In this document: positions 31,878-40,562 of the stretch, piece after piece | Position numbering within the stretch: position 1 is the first letter of the stretch | Layout of the letters: every line of letters begins with the position of its first letter | NCBI GenBank assembly: GCA_050998755.1 | Contig: JBPCPW010000099.1 | Coordinates: forward strand, 1-64,000 | Length of the DNA: 64,000 bases | Reading direction: 5' to 3' | Source: JAXDLW01 sp050998755 | Lineage (GTDB): Bacteria; Chloroflexota; Dormibacteria; DASZGP01 | Translations under genes and position numbers: made by a program | Notes under the pieces: generated by a model | What the model saw: the letters and a program-made list of their open reading frames with translations, nothing else | Database searches by the model: none | Told to the model about the DNA's origin: nothing

Positions 31878-34502
31878 TCAGTCGTTCCCCATTGCCTGGC
31901 GGGTCACGTTGACAAACCGTGTCTGGCTCTCCATGAACAGCAGCGGCACGTCGCCGATGGGCCCGTTACGGTGCTTGGCGACGATGAGGTCGGTCTTGTT
32001 CCGCTTGACCTCTTCGTTGTGCAATCCCTCTCGGTACAGGAACATCACGAGGTCCGCGTCTTGCTCGATGCTGTTGTGGAGCACCACGTCCTGCGCGACG
32101 AAATTGTGTAGTGCGTCGACCGTGAGGTCGAATACCTCTTCCACCCCGTCGTGGGTAAGCGAGGCGATGGGATCCCAGTAGATGTCGCTCTCACTCAGCC
32201 GGTGAAGGTGCTCAGAGCCAAGCACGAGTGCGACGCGCTGCGCCCGCTCCCTACTCATGTTCTGCGCGTAGAGCCCCTGGCCGCAGTACCGCGTTCCGAT
32301 CTGGGCTTGAAAAGCTCGATGCGTCAACGGTTTAGCCGCCATGGCCGGCAAAGCAATCTGGCCCCAAACTGATGCTGGAATAACGTCGCGATTCGTGTTG
32401 TGTCCATTCCCGATGTCGTCCAAGAGGATCTCTGCCGACCGGACCTGCCGCCTCGAATTTGCGCCGCCGACGAGCGAAAGAAATCGTTGCCGTTCCGGCT
32501 GACCCATCACCCGCAGGTGGAACTGATCCATACCGCGCGGCCCCTGCGACACGCGACTGAGGACTGCGTTGACGCCGAGTCGCAGGAGTAGCGACTGCAC
32601 GTCCGAGGAGAGCCGCTGGCTGCTACTGGCGTAGTAGATGCCGGTGCTGCTGTTGATGCAACCGTCCGTGGCCCACAGGTGGCGGAGGAACGTCGCCACA
32701 CCGCCGATTGGCTGTTGGAACACCCGGTCTGGCACATGCTTCTCGTGCGATCTCAGTCCGAAGACGCCCATGCCACTCAGCCATTCTGCGACTGGGTTGC
32801 GAACCCGGTCGGTTAGGTGCGCGGTCGCGGCAAGGTAGACCTGGAACCAGGACCTCTCGGCAACGATTCGAGGTCTGATCGCGTCGCCGAATACCTCGGA
32901 CGCGAGGCGAGTTACGGTCTCCGCCAGGTCTCTCTCGCGGGTCGTGTACTGGATAACGTGTCGCGGCAGGGTGCAGCCGTCACCGATCAGGTGCCCGAGG
33001 AGGCCAAGCTCGGCGTCAGTCATGGTCTGTTCCTCCGGGCCGACGAGCCAACGAGGGACTGCCACGCGATCGCCCACCGATAGTTCATCCAAACGCTTCC
33101 AACCATCGATGCTGAGGAACTTGTGGTTGCCTGTTGCCCGAACCGTCCGACCGGTTCTGGTGGTCATGCGCAGGACAGGCTTGAAGCCGGTGGAAAACGC
33201 CTTGGTCACTTTGGCTGGCTCCAGCTTCCAGGTCCCCATATTCACCGCCATCACGTTGAATCCACTCAGTCCGACGAGGTCTCTAAGCGGCCGGTAAATG
33301 CCGGCGTCAGGCAGGTAGACGCGCGTATCACCGGTGACACAACCGGACTCGCGAAGATCCGACAGTTGCGGCTTGCGGTCACCTCGCTGCTCCGGTGCAC
33401 GGGAAAGCTGCGACAGGGCGATCACCGGGCAGTCCAGTTCACGAGCGAGCGCCTTGAGCCCCCGCGAGATCTCGGACACCTCCTGGTTGCGGTTCTCGGG
33501 ACGGCCGCTACCGTACATCAGCTGCAGGTAATCGATCACCACCAGCCTGATGTCATGACGCGCCTTCAACCTCCGTGCCCGGGCGCGAAGCTCCAGGATG
33601 CTCAGCGACGCCCGATCATCGATGTAGATCTCGCCCTCGGAGAGGGTGCCCATGGCATTGGCGATCTTCGACCAATCGCCTTCAGACAGCTTGCCGGTGC
33701 GAACCAATTTCGAGTCGACGCCCGCCTCGGCGCAGAGTAGGCGCTGGGTCAGGTCGTAGCGCGACATCTCCAGCGAGAAAACGGCGACAGCCTGCTTCTC
33801 CTTGACGGCGACATGTTGAGCGATATTCAGTGCGGCGGACGTTTTGCCAACGCTGGGTCGTGCCGCCAGGATGATCAGCTGCGACTTCTGGAATCCTCCA
33901 GTCATCTCATCCAACATGAAGAAACCGCTGGCCACGCCGGTGGCAGCGTTGGGGTTTTCGTGGCGCCGCTCGATTTGGTCCCACTGCTCGTGGAGCAGGG
34001 ATTTCAATGGCACCGCCTCGTCTGTGCTGCGGTCATTCGAGAGCCCGAAGATCTGCTCCTCGGCGAGGCCCAGCGCGTCCTGAACGTCGATACCGACGTT
34101 GGTCGCGAGGTCGTGGATCCGGGTGGCCGTCGCGAGCATGCCGCGGCGCACAGCGGCCTCCTCTATCACTCGGGCATGGGCCTCGACGTTGGCGGCGATA
34201 CCGGCGCCCGACTCCAGCGCCATGAGGTAGTCGAGGCCTCCGGCCGCGTCCAGCAACCCCAGCTTCAGCAGCTGGTCCCTGATGGTGATGATGTCCACCG
34301 GCTGGGTCTGCTTGGAAAGCTCCAGCGCGGCACGGAAGATGTGCCCGTTGCGCGGCTGGTAGAAAGACTCCGGTTTGAGCACGTCGGCGACCCGCTCCAT
34401 GGCCTCCGCACTGACCAGGCAGGCGCCCAGGACCGCCGCTTCGGCTTCGAGGTTCTGCGGCGGGGTGGCCGACGACGACGCGACGCGCGTGTCGAGAGTC
34501 AT
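31878..34502 (-). CDS. dnaB: Replicative DNA helicase DnaB, interrupted by an intein
   Basis: Hexameric replication-fork helicase. The precursor has 874 residues; removing the intein (residues 388-810) leaves a normal 451-residue DnaB. The N-terminal domain occupies residues 1-150 and the RecA-like ATPase has Walker A AARPSVGKTS at 213-222 and Walker B LVVIDYLQLM near 320. The exteins are joined at RESG/SIEQDADL, the conserved loop also used by the Synechocystis DnaB intein. Splicing must occur for function. It lies between rplI (27 bases upstream) and purA, a common neighbourhood in bacteria. Confidence 0.95.
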   Translation of the reverse strand: MTLDTRVASSSATPPQNLEAEAAVLGACLVSAEAMERVADVLKPESFYQPRNGHIFRAALELSKQTQPVDIITIRDQLLKLGLLDAAGGLDYLMALESGAGIAANVEAHARVIEEAAVRRGMLATATRIHDLATNVGIDVQDALGLAEEQIFGLSNDRSTDEAVPLKSLLHEQWDQIERRHENPNAATGVASGFFMLDEMTGGFQKSQLIILAARPSVGKTSAALNIAQHVAVKEKQAVAVFSLEMSRYDLTQRLLCAEAGVDSKLVRTGKLSEGDWSKIANAMGTLSEGEIYIDDRASLSILELRARARRLKARHDIRLVVIDYLQLMYGSGRPENRNQEVSEISRGLKALARELDCPVIALSQLSRAPEQRGDRKPQLSDLRESGCVTGDTRVYLPDAGIYRPLRDLVGLSGFNVMAVNMGTWKLEPAKVTKAFSTGFKPVLRMTTRTGRTVRATGNHKFLSIDGWKRLDELSVGDRVAVPRWLVGPEEQTMTDAELGLLGHLIGDGCTLPRHVIQYTTRERDLAETVTRLASEVFGDAIRPRIVAERSWFQVYLAATAHLTDRVRNPVAEWLSGMGVFGLRSHEKHVPDRVFQQPIGGVATFLRHLWATDGCINSSTGIYYASSSQRLSSDVQSLLLRLGVNAVLSRVSQGPRGMDQFHLRVMGQPERQRFLSLVGGANSRRQVRSAEILLDDIGNGHNTNRDVIPASVWGQIALPAMAAKPLTHRAFQAQIGTRYCGQGLYAQNMSRERAQRVALVLGSEHLHRLSESDIYWDPIASLTHDGVEEVFDLTVDALHNFVAQDVVLHNSIEQDADLVMFLYREGLHNEEVKRNKTDLIVAKHRNGPIGDVPLLFMESQTRFVNVTRQAMGND
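32073..33341 (-). mobile_element. DnaB intein with LAGLIDADG homing endonuclease
   Basis: A 423-residue protein-splicing element. It opens with Cys1 (CVTGDTRVYL), has the block B histidine in ATGNHKFLSIDGWKRL, and closes with VEEVFDLTVDALHNFVAQ and the terminal HN before Ser+1. These blocks and the insertion point match the Synechocystis-type DnaB intein. Between splicing blocks are two dodecapeptide motifs, LLGHLIGDGC at intein residues 114-123 and FLRHLWATDG at 218-227, so it appears to encode an intact homing endonuclease with acidic residues present. No frameshift is seen. Confidence 0.93.
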
Positions 34503-34529
34503 CCCCTCACCCCCGCACTGGTCGAGGGT

Positions 34530-34976
34530 CTACTCGGTTTCGACGTTCAGGTTGACGGTCGCGTGCACACCATGCCCCAGGTCGACCTCGGCCAGCCACG
34601 AGCCGGCGGCTTTGATGGCGTCGGGGAAGCTGATCTTGCGACGGTCAACTGTGATCCCGTACTGCGTATCGAGCGCCTCGGCGACGTCACCGTTGGTGAT
34701 CGAACCGAACAACCGGCCGTCATCGCCGGCCCGGGCGTTGAGGCTGATGAACGCCGTGCCCAGCTGCTGCGCCAGGGTCTCAGCGCCCTCGCGGCCCTTG
34801 GCGGCCTTGCGATCGGCCGTGCCGCGCATACGCTCGATATGGGCCATGGCGCCCTTCGTCGGCTGCGCCGCGAGGTGCCGCGGGAACAGGAAGTTACGGG
34901 CGAAGCCCGGGGCGACTTCTTTCACGTCGCCGCTCTTGGCGGTGCCCTCGACGTCCTTGAGGAATAGAACCTTCAC
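34530..34976 (-). CDS. rplI: 50S ribosomal protein L9
   Basis: A 148-residue L9, full length. It begins MKVLFLKDVEGTAKSGDVKE and continues with ARNFLFPRHLA and a central helix to the C-terminal 23S-binding domain (GRLFGSITNGDVAEAL). The GTG start at 34976 follows GGAG. It heads a run with dnaB 27 bases downstream. The usual rpsF, ssb and rpsR genes are not next to it. Confidence 0.95.
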   Translation of the reverse strand: MKVLFLKDVEGTAKSGDVKEVAPGFARNFLFPRHLAAQPTKGAMAHIERMRGTADRKAAKGREGAETLAQQLGTAFISLNARAGDDGRLFGSITNGDVAEALDTQYGITVDRRKISFPDAIKAAGSWLAEVDLGHGVHATVNLNVETE

Positions 34977-35005
34977 ATCGTTTCTCCGTTATCAGGCGCT
35001 GACTA

Positions 35006-35356
35006 TCAGGCGCTTCGTTTGGTCCAGGTGTCGTTGACCCGCCCGCGCGCCCGGTTCACATCTCGGTGGTAGGCGCTGGTCCCGGCTGCGATCTCCGCCT
35101 CCAGGTCGTCCACCAGCAGCTGGGGGGCGCGTCCGATCGCGAAGCGCAGGGTCAGGAAGGTCAGCCCGATCCACTCCATCTGCCCGATTATCGGGATGAA
35201 ATCGATGGGGATGAAGGGCGCCCAGACGATGAACAGGGCTGTGGCGGTGCCCAGCTTCCACCAGCGCGGCGTTCGGGCGTCGCGAAACAGGCAGTAAGCG
35301 AGCCGGCCGTAGCGCGGCACAAAGCGGACCAGTTTAAGGATGATTCCGATACTCAT
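35006..35356 (-). CDS. DUF1232 (YkvA-like) membrane protein
   Basis: A 116-residue protein with the DUF1232 signature: a first segment LAYCLFRDARTPRWWKL, then two close hydrophobic stretches ATALFIVWAPFIPIDFIPI and WIGLTFLTLRFAIG, where the proline/aspartate-rich turn is typical. Function is unknown. It ends 30 bases before rplI and may share a transcript. The sequence just upstream of its ATG is a short tandem repeat. Confidence 0.72.
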   Translation of the reverse strand: MSIGIILKLVRFVPRYGRLAYCLFRDARTPRWWKLGTATALFIVWAPFIPIDFIPIIGQMEWIGLTFLTLRFAIGRAPQLLVDDLEAEIAAGTSAYHRDVNRARGRVNDTWTKRSA

Positions 35357-35357
35357 T

Positions 35358-35396
35358 TCTTCTCGACTCTAGTCTTCTCGACTCTTCTCGACTCTT
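35358..35396. repeat. Short tandem repeat TTCTCGACTC
   Basis: Three copies of TTCTCGACTC are arranged nearly head to tail directly upstream of the DUF1232 gene. Slippage here would change the distance between promoter and gene. The rest of the interval to 35520 shows only the TACAAT element. Confidence 0.6.
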
Positions 35397-35506
35397 GCCG
35401 ACGGGGTTGAAAACGGCTCCAGAAACACAAAAACCCCTTCACCGGGCGGCCGGCTTCGGGGGTGGTTCCTCGGCGGATTATACCAGCCATCCTGGCCGCC
35501 GCGACC

Positions 35507-35512
35507 TACAAT
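35507..35512 (+). promoter_or_regulatory. Putative -10 element of M20 peptidase (TACAAT)
   Basis: TACAAT ends eight bases before the ATG at 35521, consistent with leaderless expression. The hexamer is identical to the one before the regulator at 22911. Confidence 0.5.
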
Positions 35513-35520
35513 CCGACACC

Positions 35521-36891
35521 ATGAGCAGCGCCTTCGACCACGTTTCGGCGGACCTCCCGGCATCTCTCGAACAGCTCTTCGAGCTGCTTCGAATCCCCAG
35601 CGTCAGCGCGCTACCGGAGCATGCCGGCGATGTCCGCGCGGCGGCCGAGGCCAGCGCCGCGGCGCTGCGCCAGGTGGGCATGGAGAATGTCCGCCTGGAG
35701 GAGTACGAGAAGGGCAACCCCGTGGTTCGCGGGGACTGGCTGGGCGCCCCCGCCGGGGCCCCGACCCTGCTGCTCTATGGGCATTACGACGTACAGCCGC
35801 CCGACCCCCTCGACGAGTGGGTCTCGCCACCCTTTGAGCCGGTCGTTCGAGACGGCAGGATCTATGCCCGCGGCTCATCGGACAACAAGGGGCAGTTCTT
35901 CGCCATCGTCAAGGGGCTGGAGGCGCTGTTCAAGTCCAACGGGAGCCTCCCCGTGAATGTCAAATGGACGATTGAGGGCGAGGAGGAGATCAGCGGGCGG
36001 TCGCTCTTCAGGTACCTCGAGGACCATAAGGACGAGCTCAAGGCGGACGCCGTCTTTGTCGCCGACAACAACTTCCCACGCGCCGGGTTGCCGGCGGTGC
36101 TGACAGGGCTTCGCGGCCTGGTCTACACCGAGATCGAGGTCCAGGGGGCGGCGGCCGACCTGCACTCCGGGACCTACGGCGGCGGCGCACCGAACCCGCT
36201 CAACGCACTGGGCTGGATCATCGCCGGGCTCAAGGACACCTCAGGTCACGTGACTATCCCCGGGTTCTACGACCGCGTGGTCGACCCCAGCCCGGCCGAG
36301 ATGGAGTCCTGGAAGCGGCTGGGCATCGACGAGGACCGGCTGCTGCGCGACGAGATCGGCAGCGGCTCGTTCTTCGGGGAATCCGAGTTCGGCATCCTGC
36401 ACCGCCTCTACGCGAGACCAACCCTGGACGTCCACGGCATCCGAGGAGGCTTCATCGGCGAAGGGTCCAAGACGGTCATCCCAGCCAAGGCGGTGGCCAA
36501 GGTTTCGATGCGGCTGGTTCCCAACCAGGACCCGGACGCGATCTTCGAGGCGTACCGGAAACGCGTCGCCGAGCTGGCCACCCCCGGGGTGACGGTGAAG
36601 GTGCGGGCGCTGAGCATCGACGAGCCGGTCAGCGCGCCGGTGGACGGACGGGGGGTCCAGGCGGCGGCGCGGGCCTTCAAACGGGCCTTTGGCGAGGAAG
36701 CGGTCTTCGTCCGGATGGGGGGCAGCATCCCGGTCATGGCCGCCTTCCAGAAACACCTCGGCGTGGAGCTGATCGCATCCGGCTTCGGGCTGCCCGATGA
36801 CCGCCTGCATTCGCCCAACGAGAAGCTGGACATTTCGCAGTTCGAGGGCGGAATCAAGACGACCGCGGCGCTCCTGGAAGAGCTGGCCTAA
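35521..36891 (+). CDS. M20-family dipeptidase/deacetylase
   Basis: Zinc-dependent peptidase or amidohydrolase of the M20/CNDP type, 456 residues. Metal ligands and catalytic acids are visible in LLLYGHYDVQPPDPLDEW, ARGSSDNKGQFF, EGEEEISGRS and later the lid-domain VHGIRGGFIGEG. It resembles cytosolic non-specific dipeptidase rather than DapE or ArgE. The ATG at 35521 was preferred to longer upstream reading because of the TACAAT site. It is followed by an MFS transporter 25 bases downstream. The substrate is unknown. Confidence 0.87.
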   Translation: MSSAFDHVSADLPASLEQLFELLRIPSVSALPEHAGDVRAAAEASAAALRQVGMENVRLEEYEKGNPVVRGDWLGAPAGAPTLLLYGHYDVQPPDPLDEWVSPPFEPVVRDGRIYARGSSDNKGQFFAIVKGLEALFKSNGSLPVNVKWTIEGEEEISGRSLFRYLEDHKDELKADAVFVADNNFPRAGLPAVLTGLRGLVYTEIEVQGAAADLHSGTYGGGAPNPLNALGWIIAGLKDTSGHVTIPGFYDRVVDPSPAEMESWKRLGIDEDRLLRDEIGSGSFFGESEFGILHRLYARPTLDVHGIRGGFIGEGSKTVIPAKAVAKVSMRLVPNQDPDAIFEAYRKRVAELATPGVTVKVRALSIDEPVSAPVDGRGVQAAARAFKRAFGEEAVFVRMGGSIPVMAAFQKHLGVELIASGFGLPDDRLHSPNEKLDISQFEGGIKTTAALLEELA

Positions 36892-36915
36892 GCCGGGATC
36901 CACGGCTAGGTTCCG

Positions 36916-38136
36916 GTGACTTCCCCGCCGGCTCGCGGCGGGAGCCTTTCGGCCCTGGTCGCGGGCGTTTTCATGGTAGAGACCGGTGTCTTCGCCGTGG
37001 TCCCGGTGCTGCCTCTGTACCTGCGCGACCGTGGCGTCGGGTTCGGAACGGTGGGTCTGATTGTCGGCGCCCAGTTCGTGGTGTCGTTCGTCCTGCAGTA
37101 CCCGATGGGGAAACTCGCCGACCGCTTTGGGCGCCGCCGATTCCTGATTGCCGGTGCGCTCATCTTCGCGATCGCCAACGGCGCCTTCGTCGTCCAACTC
37201 GGGGTTCCCGCGATGTTCCTGCTACGGGGTGCCCAGGGCCTTGGTGTGGCACTCTTCCTTCCGGCCGCCAGCGCCCTGGTCGCCGACCTGTCCGGCCCGG
37301 ATCGGCGAGGACGCGCCTATGGCTGGTTGCAGGCTGCGCGGATTGGAGGTCTGACCGCCGGACCCGCGATCGGCGGCCTGGTTGCGGTGACTGGTCGAGT
37401 GCGCGTCTTCGAACTGACCGCCCTGCTCGAGCTGAGCGCGGCGGTGGTGCTGGCCCTCACCGTTCCCGCCCATGTCTCCCATCACCGCGACGATAAGACC
37501 GGCGAGGCGCGCGACCTCGACGCCGAGAGCGCGCTACGCAGGCGGCAGCGTCTGACATTCATCGGGGTGGCCGCGGTGATGGCCGGGTTCACCTTCCTCT
37601 TCGGTAGCTACTCCACGGTTTGGCCCCTCTTCATGCGGGGCATGGGCGCCAGCGACGCGACCGTTGGGCTCAGCTTCACCCTGTTCGGCCTGCCACTCCT
37701 GGTGGTCACCCCGCTCGCCGGCTGGGCCGCGGACCACTTCGACCGCCGTCGCCTGGCACTCCTGGGATTCGCCGGTGGCGGCGTCTGCGCACCCCTCTAT
37801 CCGCTGGTGCATTCGATCCCCTTGGTGCTGGCGATCGGCGTGGTGGAGGCCTCGATGCTGGCGTTCACCGACCCGGCGATTGGGGCGCTGGTGATGGAGG
37901 ACGTGGCCCCTGGGCGTCGCGCCGGTGTCCAGGGCGGAGTCTTCGCGGTGCAGAGCTTCGCCGAGGCGGCGGGCGCGCTGTCCGGGGGTTTCCTGTTTGG
38001 CCTCGGCGCGGGCGTGCCTTTCTTTGTTGGTGCGGGCCTCGGCTTCGTCGGCCTGGTGGTGTCTGTCCTCGCCTTCCGGGCCGGGCGCACGCCCCCACTG
38101 GTTATCATCGGGCCCACGGAAAAGGGAGAGAGATGA
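36916..38136 (+). CDS. Major facilitator superfamily transporter
   Basis: A 406-residue MFS permease with about twelve hydrophobic spans. Between spans 2 and 3 is the family loop MGKLADRFGRRR, and GWAADHFDRRRLAL is its counterpart in the second half, which fits drug/sugar-efflux subfamilies. The GTG start lacks an obvious Shine-Dalgarno site. Its TGA stop overlaps the ATG of the GCS2 ligase gene, so the ligase product may be the exported substrate; this is inference from coupling only. Confidence 0.87.
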   Translation: MTSPPARGGSLSALVAGVFMVETGVFAVVPVLPLYLRDRGVGFGTVGLIVGAQFVVSFVLQYPMGKLADRFGRRRFLIAGALIFAIANGAFVVQLGVPAMFLLRGAQGLGVALFLPAASALVADLSGPDRRGRAYGWLQAARIGGLTAGPAIGGLVAVTGRVRVFELTALLELSAAVVLALTVPAHVSHHRDDKTGEARDLDAESALRRRQRLTFIGVAAVMAGFTFLFGSYSTVWPLFMRGMGASDATVGLSFTLFGLPLLVVTPLAGWAADHFDRRRLALLGFAGGGVCAPLYPLVHSIPLVLAIGVVEASMLAFTDPAIGALVMEDVAPGRRAGVQGGVFAVQSFAEAAGALSGGFLFGLGAGVPFFVGAGLGFVGLVVSVLAFRAGRTPPLVIIGPTEKGER

Positions 38137-39359
38137 CGATTCAGTTCTTCCCGTCAGAGCGCGCCAGCGTCGGGGTCGAGATGGAGCTGGAGATCGTGGA
38201 CCGCGAGACCCGCGAACTGGTCTCCGTGGCGACCGAGATCCTCGACGAGATGGGCCAGGGTCACCCGGACGGGGTTCACCCTACGGCCAAGCACGAGCTC
38301 ATGGAGTCGACCATCGAGATCCTCACCGGGGTGAGCGCCAGCGTCGGCGAGGCGCAGCAGGACCTGATGCGCACGCTGGCCGAGGTGCGCCGGCACACCG
38401 ACTCCCGCGGCCTCGGACTGATCTGCTCGGGGTCCCATCCCTTCACCGACTGGGCCACACAGACGATCAGCCCCAATCCCCGTTACCAGAAGCTGATCGA
38501 GGACATGCAATGGTTGGCCCGCAGGATGCAGATCTTCGGCATCCACGTGCACGTGGGTGTTCGCGCTCCGGAGAAGGCAATCCCCATCGTCAACGCGGTC
38601 ACGGCCTACATCCCCCACTTTCTCGGACTCTCGGCTTCGAGCCCGTACTGGGTCGGCCGTGACACCGGGCTGGCGTCCTGTCGATCCAAGGTTTTTGAGG
38701 GCCTTCCCACCGCCGGCCTCCCCTACCAGCTTTCGGGGTGGGATGAGTTCGAGCGGTTCATGGGAACACTGATCTCAGCCAGGACGATCAAGACGATCCG
38801 TGAGGTGTGGTGGGATGTCCGGCCGCATCCCAACTTCGGCACAGTGGAGCTGCGCGTCTGCGACGGACTGCCCACGATGTACGAGGTGGGCGCGGTGACG
38901 GCGCTGTTCCAATCCCTGGTTCACCGCATGGACGGCGAGCTTGACGAGGGCCGCCTGCTGGCGATGCCGCGCGAGTGGGTGGTGCGCGACAATAAATGGC
39001 GAGCCGCTCGACATGGCCTGGACGCGGAATTGATCGTCGACGATTCCGGGGGCACCGTGCTCCTCAGCGATTCGCTGCTTCAGCTGGTCGAGGAGCTGAT
39101 CCCTGTCGCCGCGCGCCTTGGTTGTGAGGAGGAGCTGGCACGCGTTCCCATGATTGTGGCTCGCGGCTCCAGCCACGCTCGTCAGCGCGAGGTGGTCGCC
39201 GCCGGCGGTTCACTCAAGGACGTCGTGGACAGCCTGCTCCTTGAGCTCGAAACAGACCAGATGGCGCCGCGCCGCGAGCCCATCCCGGGCCCCGTCCCCG
39301 GGCCTCTGCCCCCATCGGTCACCGCGCCCACCTCCATGGAGTCCCGCCCCGGCGAGTAA
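38133..39359 (+). CDS. GCS2-family carboxylate-amine ligase (YbdK-like)
   Basis: ATP-dependent ligase related to gamma-glutamylcysteine synthetase type 2, 408 residues. The family features ASVGVEMELEIVDRET, GSHPFTDWATQ, FGIHVHVGV and VELRVCDGLPT are all present. YbdK proteins join a carboxylate, usually glutamate, to an amine and in some bacteria make thiols; the true substrate is unknown here. The start lies in an ATGA overlap with the MFS gene and after AAAGGGAGAG. The C-terminal 40 residues are Pro-rich. Confidence 0.87.
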   Translation: MTIQFFPSERASVGVEMELEIVDRETRELVSVATEILDEMGQGHPDGVHPTAKHELMESTIEILTGVSASVGEAQQDLMRTLAEVRRHTDSRGLGLICSGSHPFTDWATQTISPNPRYQKLIEDMQWLARRMQIFGIHVHVGVRAPEKAIPIVNAVTAYIPHFLGLSASSPYWVGRDTGLASCRSKVFEGLPTAGLPYQLSGWDEFERFMGTLISARTIKTIREVWWDVRPHPNFGTVELRVCDGLPTMYEVGAVTALFQSLVHRMDGELDEGRLLAMPREWVVRDNKWRAARHGLDAELIVDDSGGTVLLSDSLLQLVEELIPVAARLGCEEELARVPMIVARGSSHARQREVVAAGGSLKDVVDSLLLELETDQMAPRREPIPGPVPGPLPPSVTAPTSMESRPGE

Positions 39360-39395
39360 ACACGCTATCCCCGTCCTTGTGGACTGCAACGACTG

Positions 39396-40532
39396 CTAGC
39401 CGCGTAGCTCCTCGACCAACGCCGCCAGCAGCGCCGCCCGCTCCGGCATCGCCTCGACCCTGACGTACTCACCCTCGCCGTGCGCGTGGTCGCCGACGGC
39501 GCCGAGGCCGTCGAGGGTGGGCACGCCCAGGGCGGCGGTGAAGTTGCCATCAGACCCTCCCGCAACCGACATCCCGGCGAACCCCGGTATGCCCATGTCC
39601 CGGCCGATCTGCGCGGCGCGCTCGTAGAGCGGCTGTCCGAGGGTCACGGGAAACGGCGGGCGGTTCGGGCCGCCGCTGACCTCGATCTTGACCCGCGGGT
39701 CCTCTGACGCCAACTGCCCCATGGCGACGTCCAGGCGCTGCTGTTCTGCGATGTCGGCCACACGGCAGTCGGTGTAGAACCAAGCGCTGGCCGGGATGGT
39801 GTTCTGGGTTGTTCCCCCGGACACCAGCGTGGGGGTGGCGGTGGTCCCCAGTTCGCGGTTGCTCAACCGCTCCACCTGCAGCAACTGCCGCGCCATCTCG
39901 ACGCTGGCGTTGGCCCCCCGGGACGGGTCGCTGGCGTGCGCCGCGATTCCGACGCAGCGAACGGTGTACATGGATACCCCCTTGCGCCCGATTTTGAGCG
40001 CCCCGTCGCGCCCCGCGGGCTCGGTGACCAGGGCCGAGTTGACACCTCGGGCCATGTCCTCGATGAGCGCGCGGGACGTCGGCGATCCGAGTTCCTCATC
40101 CGATGTCATCAACAGGCCGACCCCATCCAGGTCATCCAGCAGGGTGAGCGCGTAGAGCGCCTGGACCACGCCCGCCTTCATGTCGAACGTCCCCGGCCCC
40201 GTGGCCCGGCCGTCAACGACGGCAAAGGGCCAGCGGTCGATGGTTCCCATCGGCCAGACGGTGTCGAAGTGCCCGATGATCGCCACCCTAGTTTTTGACC
40301 CAAACTGCCAGCGCAGGTGGGTCCGCCCATCAACCTGCAGGTGCTCTGGCGCCGCGCCGAGGAGGGTGGCGCCGATCGCCGCCAGGGTGGTCGCGCAGGC
40401 CGCTGTGGCCTCGACGTCCGCTGAGGGTGACTCGCTCCGCACCAGTTCTTCGAGCGAGCCGACCATGGCATCGGTGCGGCCCCTGAGGTCTGCGAGGCGC
40501 CGCGCGAGGTTGCCTTCCGAGATCGCCGTCAC
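39396..40532 (-). CDS. M20-family peptidase (glutamate carboxypeptidase-like)
   Basis: Zinc-dependent M20 peptidase, 378 residues. Active-site motifs are VAIIGHFDTVWPMGT, GPGTFDMKAG and LMTSDEELGS, with a dimerisation lid after VTEPAGRDGAL. The pattern resembles CPG2-type carboxypeptidases. GTG at 40532 was chosen because TAGATT ends seven bases upstream; an ATG at 40562 would place that element inside the gene. It is convergent with the GCS2 ligase and upstream of nothing else. Confidence 0.86.
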   Translation of the reverse strand: MTAISEGNLARRLADLRGRTDAMVGSLEELVRSESPSADVEATAACATTLAAIGATLLGAAPEHLQVDGRTHLRWQFGSKTRVAIIGHFDTVWPMGTIDRWPFAVVDGRATGPGTFDMKAGVVQALYALTLLDDLDGVGLLMTSDEELGSPTSRALIEDMARGVNSALVTEPAGRDGALKIGRKGVSMYTVRCVGIAAHASDPSRGANASVEMARQLLQVERLSNRELGTTATPTLVSGGTTQNTIPASAWFYTDCRVADIAEQQRLDVAMGQLASEDPRVKIEVSGGPNRPPFPVTLGQPLYERAAQIGRDMGIPGFAGMSVAGGSDGNFTAALGVPTLDGLGAVGDHAHGEGEYVRVEAMPERAALLAALVEELRG

Positions 40533-40539
40533 GGCAGCA

Positions 40540-40545
40540 AATCTA
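40540..40545 (-). promoter_or_regulatory. Putative -10 element of M20 peptidase (TAGATT)
   Basis: Minus-strand TAGATT ends seven bases before the GTG start at 40532, between this gene and the CHAP gene stop. Confidence 0.45.
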
Positions 40546-40562
40546 CCGGGCGGGATCCGCAA

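Noticed and set aside
32073..33341. Insertion sequence or frameshifted gene inside dnaB
   Set aside because: The insert is in frame, has splicing residues at both ends and joins two perfect DnaB halves, so it is an intein.
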